A DNA stretch of 64,000 nt from positions 32,678,403-32,742,402 of the forward strand of contig JAOANR010000011.1 of assembly GCA_030278955.1 (NCBI GenBank), given 5' to 3'. Below the pieces are notes generated by a model. It searched no databases. It saw nothing but the letters and a program-made list of their open reading frames with translations, and was not told the origin of the DNA. Position 1 is the stretch's first letter. Each line of letters starts with the position of its first letter. Below, one piece after another: positions 43,779 through 55,376 of the stretch. Source of the stretch: Hygrophila difformis (lineage: Eukaryota; Streptophyta; Magnoliopsida; Lamiales; Acanthaceae). Both the position numbers and the translations under genes were made by a program.

Positions 43779-46494
43779 TCATTTATTTATCAGTGGGATC
43801 AGTCGCAGTGGCAGTGAGATTCTTTGGGTCAACTGGCAACACGAGTACCATACTCTCATCAACAATAGGAGAGGGGTTGGACACAGCACCTGCTCGAAGG
43901 TGGGGTCTGCGGGCTTGTACGGAGCGGGGTCAGCAGTTGTGACTGGAGGTATCGGATGTGTGACAGTTTCTGCGGCATCTGCTTGAATAACGGTGCTGTC
44001 GGGCTGAGTGATGGTGCTATCATCCAACTGGAGGTGGGTGGTATTGAGGTTGCTAGGAGTAGTACCAGAGGCCTCCTGGGGGATGGTATTGGGCACATCA
44101 ACAGTAGTATCAGTCTTATCTGCTTCCTTCTCCGTCATCTCCGTCCCTGGCTCGTTGTCATGCCCCGTCACCACATGGGCAGCATTCTCCGTCCCCATCG
44201 CGGCCACATTCTCCGTCCCCACCTCGGCCACATTCTCCGTCCCCATCTCGGCCACCTTCTCCGGCCCAGGCTGGTCCTCATGCCCAATTCCCGAATCTGC
44301 CATATTCTCCGTCCCCTTTGCCGTACCCGGATCGTCCGTCTGGCCCGGAACCGGCAATGCCACCCTATCTGCTGCTTCATCGGCCAAATCCTCTTTCTCC
44401 GGTTCATTATCCTTTGCGTCAAGTAGCAATCGCAAAGCCACCTCAGCACGATATGCTTTCATATCGACAGTCATCTCCGTTTCCCAGAAGGTTTTAGAAT
44501 TGCGCACGAAAGCCTCTGCCCACCACATAACATGAACACCACAGTCCAACGAAGTCTCCCCTTGCTGCCTACATGTCTTCCGCTTAACCAAGTGCGGGTG
44601 GAATTCTATATCCAGCCTTTTCATGAAATACCACCTCAAGAAATTCGCCTATTCATCCAATTAAATACCATACTGTTAGAACGGTGACATTGTACTGTAA
44701 TCAAAGTATACTGTACTGTATTTTCTTTTATACTTACCACTCTAAGTATTGGCATGTCATATCTCTGTGCCCACATGGAGTTGTATATGACAACTTCTTT
44801 CAATGCGAGGTCCAACACAATTATGAACCAGTGGAAGCCGAAGGTCACGGGTGCCAAGACGTATTCCAACGACTGCTCAACACACATGTCCAACACTTCG
44901 AATTCTGTCCTCCCCGGTTCCCACAGCTCTTTCCAAATCTTCTCATACTGCGAATTAGTTAGGCTTACTTTTTTCGAGGCATTGCTGGCTCCATCCACAA
45001 TGCGCGTCTGTGAGCCGAATGAAACACCTCTTGGGTAACAATGCAATATTGCCGGGGGTGATATAAATAATTAAGCAAATTCAAAAAATCGTACCGTCGT
45101 GTACGCGCTAATCAATCCCACTCTTGTATGAATATCATTTGCAACCTTAAAACCGTCACTGCACAGGTACGCAGTGTAGCAACCAACCAAGTCGTTGCAG
45201 ACAGCTTGGTTGAAAAGAAGCAGCACAATACTCGAGGGTTGGACGGCGTAGATTCCCTGGCTCCATACAAACTCACTGTCGTAATCAAGCCCAACGACGA
45301 ATTATTCAGCAATACACTACATATTAAATAATGAAATACCATAGGATAATACATTTAACACCAAACAACATTCAATATACCTCCCATCTATAACGTCGAT
45401 AAACCGCTCAATAATCTCCCTTTTATCTTCCGTCAAAGAAAGCCTCCCGGCATAGCCCCTCTTTCCCGCATACTTCTCTCGGATCTCAAGATCTCTATCC
45501 TTCTTATTTGCAACGACTTTGCCCTGTCGATTATCCTTTGCACAGTAATCGTCAACATACACACTATTCAAGTGAAGTTATTATACCACAGTTACACTAT
45601 TACCTTTTTCTCTGCCTGCGTTCCCTTTTTTTTACTTGTTTTGACAGGTGCCTTCATTTCTAACTTTCGATTAACCCGCGGCTTAACGTTACGATTTGCA
45701 TGTTGCGAACCACGGGTACTCGCCTTACGTTTGGCCGGTAATGCCACTGTATATAACGGATAAAGGGTGAGCATAATTTCATGGATGACATTGCATAGTT
45801 AACCCGACATTACCTTTTTTCTCGTTGCCCGAAGTAGGCCCTATAGCCATATCGTATGAGTCTTCTGACTCCTCCTCCTCCACATTCTCAACCTCCTCTT
45901 CTGATCCAGATTCGCCACCGGCCTGCTCCACATCATACTCGCTACCCGAACCAGCTTTCTTATCTTGTCCCTGGTCATCGCTGTCGCTTCCGCTCTCAGA
46001 TTCAACCGTCACAGGCACCTCGTCCCCAGCCTCTGAGGTCTCCGCTTCATCACTGCCTATCTCCTCTTCGTCATCCCCAACAGGTTCATCCTGTCATACA
46101 TGCATGTACCAACATAACTAGCAGTGTAGTATACAGTACCGGACATGGTGTATCAATATTATACCAATGCAACAGTCGTGTAAAAAATGTACCAGACAAC
46201 GACTCAATTACAACACCTAATACAAATTAAAAGAAAAACTAAATTTATTCATTTAAAATGTTTACCACCTCCATTGGTGCAGTCATGTCCACTCTCTCGT
46301 CCTCGATGTTCGTCTTAACTTTCTTCTTATCCTCGCCCTTCCTCTTTACCGGCCTTGGTGGTGCCTTCTTCTTGTGGGGTATCTCATCTACGAGCCAATC
46401 ATCCTCCTGCATCACCTCTGAAGACTTCGGGGTGGGCACCACCTGGGTCACGAATTTTTGCTCCCGCTTACTGATGTCGAATTTCCGCACCTGA
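43779..46494 (-). CDS. ULP1-like (C48) protease gene of the Mutator element, 5' part cut off
   Basis: At least seven coding pieces with plausible splice sites are seen from high to low coordinates: 46490-46266, about 46093-45813, 45749-45603, 45570-45383, about 45320-45080, about 45046-44740 and 44645-43779. The first parts are Lys- and Asp/Glu-rich. The protease core shows GFHWFIIVLDL (catalytic His), VVIYNSM where ULP1 enzymes have ..DS (the Asp is Asn here) and QQGETSLDCGVHVM (Gln and catalytic Cys). The C-terminal tail contains 8-residue repeats. ULP1 proteases remove SUMO-like modifiers. Genes of this type are known from Kaonashi-type Mutator elements, next to the transposase. The 5' exons are separated by the retrotransposon starting at 46505. 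The Asp-to-Asn change may mean low activity. Confidence 0.65.
44175..44330 (-). repeat. Coding repeats TENVAEMG in the ULP1-like gene
   Basis: On the minus strand the protein reads about four to five degenerate units of (M/V)GTENVAE, a 24-bp period, in its acidic tail. The region is likely disordered and variable in length. Confidence 0.7.
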
Positions 46495-46504
46495 TTTGCC
46501 CTAA

Positions 46505-48967
46505 TGTAATACCCGTAAATTTAAAATATAAAAATAGGAATTAATCCAATAGGAGAGAAGGTTTTGTTTCCGAGAACCCGTAGACGCGGAAATGCACGGA
46601 AGTCAAGGACGACGAATTAGAACCCGACGGACCAAAACCGACGGTCTTATGATTTCAAGTATGAGATCGAATTGAGACGGAATAAATTTATGATGAGAAG
46701 TATAATCCGAAAATGACCCGGAAAATCGAGCGCGAAAACGTGGAAGGATAGAAGTCCGAAAGAGAGGAGAAAAAGACCCGACGGATCGGATCACACGGAA
46801 CCGCTCGGACCGCAGTCCAGGCGAGGGCCGCGCGCTGGCCGGGCGGGGTTTGGCTAAAAGGCGCGCCAACCCCGCGTGGCCCTACAGGTTTTGGCAACTC
46901 GCGCGTTTTCGGCGATTTATTACCATAATTCGACCTCTCGACTTTGGCAAGCAAATTTTGGACGGGGGAAGTGAATAAGGACGACCTAGGGTTGTCTCCA
47001 CCCCATTGTGCAGCCTCCAAAACCCTCCCCATTCACTCTCAAACTCTCCCAAGCCAAAACACTCTCCCGACGAACTTCCGACGGACTTCCGGCGACTTTC
47101 CGGCAACCTACAACGACCGAGCAAGGGAGTAGAGCAAGGATTTCAGTGATAGATTCATTGGTAAGTCGTTCATAGATTTCCATTTAAGTTTTGAACCCGA
47201 AAAACTTGATCTAACATTGGATTTCTTCGTCCGACTCGAATCGTGGCCAAAGTCGGAAGCTTGACGTTGAGGAGATCCGTTCGTAGGATTTTGGACGAGC
47301 CAGCGACCTTAGGACGACCCAAACCTCTCTATCACTGTAAGTTGAGCCTTCCATATCAATACGGGTGATTTCGGGGCGTCCGGTATAGGCGTAATGTAAC
47401 GAAACGTAAAAATCGAACTTAAAAACCCCATCTTGTGCAGTTTCTGTAATCGGCCTAAAACTCATATTTCGAGGATTCAATCCGAGAAACTCAAAACTAG
47501 ACTTTTAATCCTAACACATAAATCTAGGTTGTGTAAAAATTTCAGACATTTTCGTTAACGTTTGCTATTTCAAATCGCGCCGAACATAAACTGTTTACTA
47601 GGACTTTTCGAAAAACCTGACAGTTTTCATATTCGAACTTGATGAGCATGTTTCGATAATTTCTAGTCCGATTTGATCTTTACAATCTAAATGAAAGTTG
47701 TAGATAATCATGTCTAGTATATGTGGTTAAAATTTCAGAATTTTTGAAGTCCATTTGATATGTTAAAACGTCGAAATTTTGAACTGTGTCATACCTGAGT
47801 TCGGACAGATTTCTGATTGCATAGTAAAATCGATTTTTGACATGTTTCCTCAACTTATTTCGAAAAAGTTAAAACACAAAAGTTGTTCGTTAGGGTGTTT
47901 TGCATAAAGTGTGTAGATTTCAGAATTTTCGGACTTAAAACGGAGTTTTAAATTAAAAAGGCACAAACTGTGACGCCAAGATACTTTTAAATCGAAGAGT
48001 TTTGAAATTTCGGAACGAACGATCAAAGATTTGAAATACGATACATCTACACTTTTGAAAAACCCCGATACATTAAATCTAAACGATACATGCGATACTT
48101 GGTGGAGGGTGAGTGCTCTGCAGGGTGCCCCTCTAGCCTTTCTCTTCGGGCCTATAATGGACGAGAGAATTTGATGAGATATTACGCCAATCGGCGGGAG
48201 ATACATGGCCTACTCTCTCGGGTTGTCCGTATGGATTTCTCGAGGCTCCAGAGTATTACTGGGTATGGCAGATACGGCTGCGGCCGCCAGATCACCGGCT
48301 ATACAAGATACTTACGACACGGCTGCGGCCGCCGGATCACCGGCTATACAAAACACTGAGAAATGGTTACGTAACGGGGAAATAAAAGATTTAATATTTT
48401 TAAGTATTTATTTATTTTTGCATGTCTTTAAATTTCATGGCATGACTAAATTATTATTGTGGATTAGATGCATGTTTAAGTACACAATTAAAATTATTAT
48501 TTCCTTTAAATTTTGTGAATGCATGTTAGGAGTGAAATTTTAAATCATCTAATTAAATCCCTTTATTGCTATGTTAGGATCGACTTACTCAGTATTTTAT
48601 ATACTGATAAAATTGTTGTTTTCTCTTTTCTTTCAGAGTACGGAGATAATGCATAGCATGTGCATTGGGGGATGGATTTATTAAACATTGTTTATTTGCT
48701 TTTTACGATACTCGCATAACGGGCATGTAAATCCCGAGTTTTGGCCATGTCGGCCCATTTTACATTCTCTTTTTCCGCTGCGGTATATTATTACTACTAT
48801 ATGTGTGGATGATACTTATTATTTTTACATAGATTCCGGACTTGTTTTTAAATCTTTTGCAATACCTATAGCCTTGCATCTCTTTGGCAAGCTCGGAGAA
48901 TCCGTGTCTTGCTAGAGAGATGTGGCGGTGACATCCCGGCCTGGGTTATCAAATCCGGGGTGTTACA
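46505..48967 (+). repeat. Copy 2 5' LTR
   Basis: It begins TGTAATACCCG and ends CGGGGTGTTACA. It includes the GC-rich island (46780-46900), the GAGTGCTCTGCAGGGTGCCCC box (48110-48131) shared by all three copies, and the GCGGCCGCC tandem pair (48270-48354). Confidence 0.9.
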
Positions 48968-48970
48968 AGT

Positions 48971-48982
48971 TGGTATCAGAGC
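48971..48982 (+). other. Copy 2 primer-binding site
   Basis: TGGTATCAGAGC three bases after the LTR; initiator-Met tRNA type. Confidence 0.85.
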
Positions 48983-49402
48983 CCGGAATATTTTTAAGCT
49001 ACTATTATTATATTTTGAACTAAGTATTACTTTTAAATTTATTATTATCATTATTATTTTTAAGACTACTAGTATTATTATTTAAGCCCAAAATTTGAGC
49101 CCAAAAATTTTCTTACCCAGTTAGTATAATATTTTGAGCCAAAAAGGGGGTTAGATTATTTTGACCCAATATTTATAATTATTTATTTTAAGCCCAACCA
49201 TTTCGGCCAATACCCACGTTTTTACTTCTTAAAGTCCAAATTATTATTTTGGCCCAATATAGGCCCAACTTTTCAAATCCATGATAAAATTAAATTAATT
49301 TTGGGGGGATTGCATATGCATATTCATGTAGATTTAAAATTCCTGCATATCCTAACTTTTATTCGAAACCTACTCTAACTCTAACCTCCTTGTTGACATT
49401 AG

Positions 49403-49789
49403 ATGGCCGAACCCAACGCGAACATGACTAATCTGATGATGAAACTGACCAACGCATACCTCGAATCCCAACAGCATGTCAATCACTTCAAGGCTCGAGT
49501 GGGGCACCTAGAGAATAACGTGGACTATTTGAGACATCTTAGGGAAGCTGACCATCAGGAAATAACCCAACTCAAGGCCCAAGTCGCCAAACTCCAAACC
49601 CAAGTGGTCACACTCCAAAAAAAGGACAACGAACGGATGATGCAATTAGGACACTTAGCAGCTGAGCTGCTAGGCCTAGAGGCTGACATATTTCCTCCTA
49701 GCCCGAGCCCGGTGGGGACACCCATTGCTATTGACGTATCCAGCGACGAGGACGATCCCATCGAGGATGTACCTACCCATACCCTCTAG
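49403..49789 (+). CDS. Leader coiled-coil ORF of Tekay copy 2
   Basis: Its 128 codons are almost identical to the copy 1 ORF (MAEPNANMTNLMMKL..., one K for N in TLQKKDNE, and PTHTL at the end instead of PTPTL). It starts 436 bases after the LTR. The frame has stayed open here although gag of the same element is frameshifted. As in copy 1, a coil is followed by SSDEDDPIED. The function is unknown. Confidence 0.7.
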   Translation: MAEPNANMTNLMMKLTNAYLESQQHVNHFKARVGHLENNVDYLRHLREADHQEITQLKAQVAKLQTQVVTLQKKDNERMMQLGHLAAELLGLEADIFPPSPSPVGTPIAIDVSSDEDDPIEDVPTHTL

Positions 49790-50128
49790 ACTTGGAGCCC
49801 ATACTGATGCACTACTATCTATATTCTCTTTTTTTTCAAACTAGTACCAACACTACTATTTCATTCCTGTTACGAATGCTTGTAAACAGCTGAAAAATTT
49901 TCTCTTGAGTAATAAATCTACAAGCATTTATTTTATACAATTATATTTAAAGTATTCCTTACATTTTAACTAAATTATTTCTCTTCGAATACCCTGCTAA
50001 AACCCGATCAAACAAACGAACAAGTTAATAATAATCAATGACCTATAGATAACAACTAAACAAAAATACAAATAGTAAATATATATAAATATACATTATA
50101 TGGAGATAATCATCGAACAAGGGTATCT

Positions 50129-50160
50129 CCAACCCTAAACCCTAAACCCTGAACCCTAGG
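50129..50160 (+). repeat. Telomere-type CCCTAAA repeats in copy 2
   Basis: About four 7-bp units (AACCCTAAACCCTAAACCCT, then GAACCCTAGGG) lie between the leader ORF and gag. They match the five-unit array at 36240-36276 of copy 1. Confidence 0.85.
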
Positions 50161-50371
50161 GTCTAAAAAAAAAAACAAAACAAAAACAAAGCAGTAAGTA
50201 GAACCAACCCCGAATAACAACAAACAATACGCTAAACCCCAACAACCTATACTAACAGGTTCCAACAGAACTGATACCTGTTAATATCGTCATTTATTTA
50301 GTCAAATTATTTCCTAAGCATTACATAATACTTCAACAAAAGAATCTAAACTCTCTTGTTCTTGCAACAGC

Positions 50372-52040
50372 ATGGCACCGAGAGGAAGATCACGCGCTCA
50401 GCCCACTACTCCAAACACCAACGAAACCCCTATGCAACCAGAAATGCCTATACCCGGCGAAGGGGTACACGCTCAAGAGGAGCCGGCAAACCCCATGCCA
50501 AACAACATGGACGCGCGCCTACGGACTCTAGAAGAGGTTCTCATCGCGATAGGGAACGCGCATGTGAACCAAGGCCAGGCCGCTGCGGTACCTCCACCCG
50601 AGGCCCGCATTAACTACCTAGCTATGGTGAACTCGTATCGTCCGCCGAACTACGCCGGAGAAGAGGACCCGGCCAAACTTGAAGAATGGATCCGAAACAT
50701 TCGACAAGCTACTAAACGCGGTGAAGTGCCCAATTGGCGAGAAGGTGCCTGTGGCATCGTACTATCTCGGAGGGGAGGCGGATGACTGGTGGCGTGCCAT
50801 GCAAGATAAGCTAGCCGAGGACGAGGAACCCTATTCTTGGGAAGAATTCATGAGTCTGATCAGGGATCGCTTTTATCCCATGAGCACAAAGTCCGCCATG
50901 TACGAGGAGTTCTTATCTCTGAAGCAAGGAGGGCAAACAGTTCAGGAATATTACACCCGTTTCAAGGAGTTGGTGCGTTTCGCACCGAGACTCGTGCCGA
51001 CAGACGTGGAGAAGGCACAGAAATTTGAAATGGGGCTAAACTTGGCTATACGAGAGGTGATCACTGGCGTCCCATACCCAGACCTGCAATCGATGTATGA
51101 TCGTGCGGTAGCTGTTGCAAGGGTGCAACAACTAAAAAGGAAAGTGAGTGGAGAACCCAACCGAGGATCTCAGGGTCAGGATAAGAGGGGTAGAGACAAC
51201 CGTTCCGAAAACAATGCTGTAGGGAACAACTTTCGGGGAGATCTGAACAGACCCCCTCAAAACAACAACAGAGGATATGACGATAGAACCCTTTTCCGGG
51301 GTAACCCGGTACCACCTTGCCCGAGATGCGGCAGGCCTCATTGGGCCAGAGGGTGCCCCCAACAGGGCGCCTGCTACAGGTGTGGTCGCAACGGCCACAT
51401 GGCGAATGAGTGCCGCACTCGACTGGAAAACATCACCAAGAGAGAGGACTTAGGCACGGGGCCAACTCAGCCTCGCAACCAGGATGGACGGAATGGAAAC
51501 AACCCGGGGTATAGATCCCCTCAGAACCAGAATCTCAATCAGAATCAACGTCCCCCACAAAATCCAAATCAGCAACAGAATCAGAACCCGAACCGGGATC
51601 AGCAAGGCAACCCGGGACGTCCAATGGGGCGATTGAATGTCATCAATGAGGCAGATGTGCCTATGCAAGGGGACGTAATGGGAGGTACGTTCCATGTCTT
51701 AAGTACACCCCTTAGAGTTCTATTTGACTCAGGAGCTAGTTGTTCGATAATATCATCTAGAGTCTTACCTGAACTAGATCTGCCTAAGTGCGAATTGATT
51801 AACTTGGGGATTCAACTTCCATCGGGAGAGGTAGTATCATGCTCTAAGCGATATAACGGAATTCCGATAGTTATAAAGAACGTAGAGTTTTTCGCGAACT
51901 TAGTAGAATTCGAACTACAGGATTTTGACGTCATACTAGGAATGGATTGGCTAACCCAATATAAAGCCGTGATCGATTGCCAAAAACAAAAGATCACGTT
52001 GTCAAAGAGTCGGGGAAGGGGGGTCATCTTTTACTCCTAA
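50372..52040 (+). pseudogene. Tekay copy 2 Gag-protease with frameshift
   Basis: The start is MAPRGRSRAQPT. The frame is lost at about 50693-50702, where one extra base is present compared with copy 1 (CCGAAACATTCG against CCGAACCTTCG), and continues in the next frame to 52040. The Gag core, both zinc knuckles (CPRCGRPHWARGC, CYRCGRNGHMANEC) and the protease site FDSGASCSII are otherwise well preserved and close to copy 1. It would not make full-length Gag unless corrected. Confidence 0.85.
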
Positions 52041-54959
52041 CCCCCTAAGAAGTCTACCAAGATAGTTAACGCCATGAAGCTATGTAGCTTAATGCGTAAG
52101 GGTTACGCGTTATATGCTTGCTACATTCATAACCTTGAGGCCGAAGAGGTCAAGGTGGATAACATTCCGGTGGTGAGAGAATACCCGGATGTATTCCCGG
52201 AAGACGTTCCCGGCATGCCGCCTGAGAGAGATCTGGAATTCACTATAGATCTTATTCCGGGAACGGAGCCTGTCTCGAAGGCTCCTTACCGTATGGCGCC
52301 GCTGGAAATGAAGGAACTAAAAGGACAACTCGAGGAGTTGCTAGAAAAGGGCTACATAAGGCCGAGCACGTCCCCGTGGGGAGCCCCGGTCTTATTCGTG
52401 AAGAAGAAAGACGGAGGTCTACGTCTATGCATCGATTATAGAGGACTTAACCAAGTCACGGTCAAGAACAAGTACCCTTTGCCCAGAATTGAGGATTTGT
52501 TCGACCAACTGAAGGGAGCTTCAGTATTTTCAAAGATCGACCTACGATCTGGATATCACCAGTTAAGGATCGCCGAAAAGGATATCCCAAAGACGGCATT
52601 CAGAACTCGCTACGGGCATTACGAATTCACGGTGCTATCATTCGGGCTGACGAACGCCCCAGCGATGTTCATGAATCTCATGAATAACGTGTTTCGAGAA
52701 TTATTAGATCAATGCGTAGTGGTGTTCATAGATGACATCCTGATCTACTCGAAAAGCGAAGAAGAGCATGCCGAACACTTACACAAAGTGTTAGGGATTT
52801 TACGAGCAAATCAGCTGTATGGCAAACTGTCCAAATGCGACTTCTGGCTAAGAGAAGTGGCATTTCTAGGACATATCGTATCCGCCAACGGAGTGGCAGT
52901 GGACCCAGCAAAGATCTCGGCAGTGACCGAATGGGTGCCACCGAAGAATCCAACCGAGATAAGAAGTTTTCTCGGATTGGCAGGGTACTACCGAAGGTTC
53001 GTAAAGGATTTTTCAAGGATCGCTCGCCCATTGACACAGCTGCTAAAGAAAGGGGTGAAATACGACTGGACCAGTGAGTGTGAGTCCGCATTCCAAGAAT
53101 TGAAGAAACGGCTTACTACAGCACCGGTGTTGACATTACCATCGGAGGATGGAGACTTCGAGGTGTACAGCGACGCCTCGAAGGAAGGATTGGGATGCGT
53201 ACTAATGCAAGATCAAAGGGTCATAGCATACGCATCACGTCAACTAAAGCCACACGAAGAGAACTATCCGACGCACGACTTAGAGCTAGCCGCAGTCGTG
53301 TTCGCTCTAAAGATATGGAGGCATTACCTCTATGGGCGGAAGTGTCGGATGTTCACCGACCATAAGAGCCTCAAGTATATATTCACGCAAAAAGAGCTGA
53401 ATTTGAGGCAAAGAAGATGGTTGGAACTGATTAAGGATTACGACCTGGAAATCGCGTACCACGAAGGAAAGGCCAACGTCGTGGCCGATGCCTTGAGTCG
53501 AAAGACTCAACACGTGGTGAACTCACTTGTGGTACCGGCCGAGTTGTACAGAGACTTGGCAAAATTAAGTCTAGAGTTGGTACACTCTGGCGAAGTAAGT
53601 GAGGTCGTCAACACGATGGTAGTAGGATCTACCATACTCGATGAAATACGACTAGCACAACAGGGTGATGAAAAGTTGGAGGAAATTAGGAAGAGCATTG
53701 CTGAAGGAAAGGCAATGGATTTTAAAATCCATGAGGACGGAAGCATCCGCTTCAAGGGAAGGTGGTGCATACCACGAAAATGCGAGGACCTGAAGCAAAG
53801 AGTAATGGAGGAAGACCATAATACCCCATATTCGGTCCACCCCGGAGGCGAGAAGCTATATAAGGACATAAAGAAGAACTATTGGTGGCCGAACATGAAG
53901 AGGGAAATAGCCGAGTTTGTGGCGAGATGCCTTACCTGCCAGAAGGTCAAGGCCGTACGGCAGAAACCCTTAGGATTAATGCAGCCATTGGAAATCCCAA
54001 GTTGGAAATGGGATAGCATTTCAATGGACTTCGTTTCGGGGTTACCACGTTCACCGAAGGGGATGAATAAAATCTGGGTGATCGTGGATAGGTTGACAAA
54101 AGCTGCCATATTTATCCCCATGAAGGATACCTGGTCCATGGACCAATTGGCAAGGGCATATGTCGACAACGTGGTACGACGACATGGAGTACCACACGAC
54201 ATCATCTCGGACAGAGACAGTAGATTCGTCTCACATTTTTGGACAAAACTACAAGAAGCCCTCGGTACGAAGATAAAGATGAGTACCGCGTTCCATCCCA
54301 TGACGGATGGACAAACGGAAAGGACGATCCAAACTTTGGAAGACATGCTGAGGGCGTGCGTATTAGAGTTTAAAGGAAGTTGGGAAAATCACTTACCCTT
54401 GATCGAATTTTCCTACAACAACAGCTACCATGCTAGCATCGGCATGGCACCTTTGGAGGCACTGTATGGACGCAAATGCCGAAGCCCATTGAGCTGGGAA
54501 GAGGGCGAGAGGACTATGGTAATTGGACCGCAACTTGTTGAGGACATGGCTCAACAAGTCAAAATAATCCAAGGAAAGATGAGAGCCGCGCAAGACCGGC
54601 AAAAGAGCTATGCCGACGTGAGACGGCAAGATTTGGAATTCCAAATAGGCGATAAGGTCATGTTAAAGGTATCACCGATGAAGGGTGTGATGCGCTTTGG
54701 CAAGCGGGGAAAATTAAGCCCACGCTACATAGGACCCTACGAGATCCTAGAAAGAGTGGGGAATCTTGCATACCGACTAGCATTACCGCCACAATTCGCT
54801 CGTGTCCACGACGTGTTCCACGTCTCGCAACTGAAGAAATACGTCCATGATCCGACCCACGTACTCCAACCGGAGGAAATTGAGTTGGACGATGACTTAA
54901 GCTACGAAGAAATTCCAGGTGCGAATACTCGACAAGAAGGAGAGGGTAACAAGGAATAA
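52041..54959 (+). CDS. Tekay copy 2 Pol: RT, RNase H, integrase
   Basis: The frame is open from just after the TAA at 52038-52040 (ATG at 52074) to 54959, 961 codons from that ATG. RT lies at about residues 85-260 of that frame ([39 protein letters not shown] [12 protein letters not shown]). RNase H lies at about 360-470 ([34 protein letters not shown]). Integrase has an HHCC finger ([11 protein letters not shown] ... CLTCQ) and DDE residues in [17 protein letters not shown] and [10 protein letters not shown], all intact. A GPYEIL-type module follows ([16 protein letters not shown]). It could copy and integrate retroelement RNA in trans. The stop before it is in the same frame as protease, so it may be a single nonsense mutation. 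Confidence 0.9.
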   Translation, partial: PPKKSTKIVNAMKLCSLMRKGYALYACYIHNLEAEEVKVDNIPVVREYPDVFPEDVPGMPPERDLEFTIDLIPGTEPVSKAPYRMAPLEMKELKGQLEELLEKGYIRPSTSPWGAPVLFVKKKDGGLRLCIDYRGLNQVTVKNKYPLPRIEDLFDQLKGASVFSKIDLRSGYHQLRIAEKDIPKTAFRTRYGHYEFTVLSFGLTNAPAMFMNLMNNVFRELLDQCVVVFIDDILIYSKSEEEHAEHLHKVLGILRANQLYGKLSKCDFWLREVAFLGHIVSANGVAVDPAKISAVTEWVPPKNPTEIRSFLGLAGYYRRFVKDFSRIARPLTQLLKKGVKYDWTSECESAFQELKKRLTTAPVLTLPSEDGDFEVYSDASKEGLGCVLMQDQRVIAYASRQLKPHEENYPTHDLELAAVVFALKIWRHYLYGRKCRMFTDHKSLKYIFTQKELNLRQRRWLELIKDYDLEIAYHEGKANVVADALSRKTQHVVNSLVVPAELYRDLAKLSLELVHSGEVSEVVNTMVVGSTILDEIRLAQQGDEKLEEIRKSIAEGKAMDFKIHEDGSIRFKGRWCIPRKCEDLKQRVMEEDHNTPYSVHPGGEKLYKDIKKNYWWPNMKREIAEFVARCLTCQKVKAVRQKPLGLMQPLEIPSWKWDSISMDFVSGLPRSPKGMNKIWVIVDRLTKAAIFIPMKDTWSMDQLARAYVDNVVRRHGVPHDIISDRDSRFVSHFWTKLQEALGTKIKMSTAFHPMTDGQTERTIQTLEDMLRACVLEFKGSWENHLPLIEFSYNNSYHASIGMAPLEALYGRKCRSPLSWEEGERTMVIGPQLVEDMAQQVKIIQGKMRAAQDRQKSYADVRRQDLEFQIGDKVMLKVSPMKGVMRFGKRGKLSPRYIGPYEILERVGNLAYRLALPPQFARVHDVFHVSQLKKYVHDPTHVLQPEEIELDDDLSYEEIPGANTRQEGEGNKE

Positions 54960-55092
54960 GACCGTGAGGATGGTTAAGGTTCTTTGGTCTAACCACGAAG
55001 CGGAGACGGCAACGTGGGAGCTAGAAGCAGACATGAGGGAGCGTTACCCAACCCTATTCCAAGATAGTGCAACAACAGTTATGGGGACATAA
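54925..55092 (+). pseudogene. Chromodomain of Tekay copy 2, out of frame
   Basis: In the frame +1 to pol, reading resumes with [12 protein letters not shown], then VKVLWSNHEAETATWELE and ADMRERYPTLF, ending with TAA at 55090-55092. This is the chromodomain that directs chromovirus integration to particular chromatin. One extra base near 54920 (CCAGGTGCG) separates it from integrase and gives a premature end at 54959. Confidence 0.8.
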
Positions 55093-55376
55093 CTGTAATC
55101 TTAAGAGGGGGAGGATGTGACAACCCGAGTATTTCTGAATATTTTGTACGAATACCTTGTACCCCAAATAAACAAATTCAAATTGTTTTGAACAACGTAA
55201 TGACTTGATCCCTTCACGGGGTACGTAGGCAACTCGGAAATTTCAATTCTAGGTTCAGTCAAATAATAACAAACAACGACACACAATAATACAATCGCTT
55301 AATCAAACAATTCCCGAACTCGCGAGAGGATGAAGTACAACTTCGAGGACGAAGTTGGTTCTTAAGGGGGGTAGAC
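55093..55376 (+). other. Copy 2 3' untranslated region and polypurine tract
   Basis: No ORF. It ends with CTTAAGGGGGGTAGAC (55361-55376) directly before the LTR. The stretch 55155-55360 matches copy 1 at 34090-34275, the far side of the pol deletion. Confidence 0.85.

Noticed and set aside
44168..44449. Shadow frames over the acidic tail of the ULP1-like gene, on both strands
   Set aside because: They arise from the 24-bp coding repeats read in other frames; the splice-compatible minus-strand frame explains the region.
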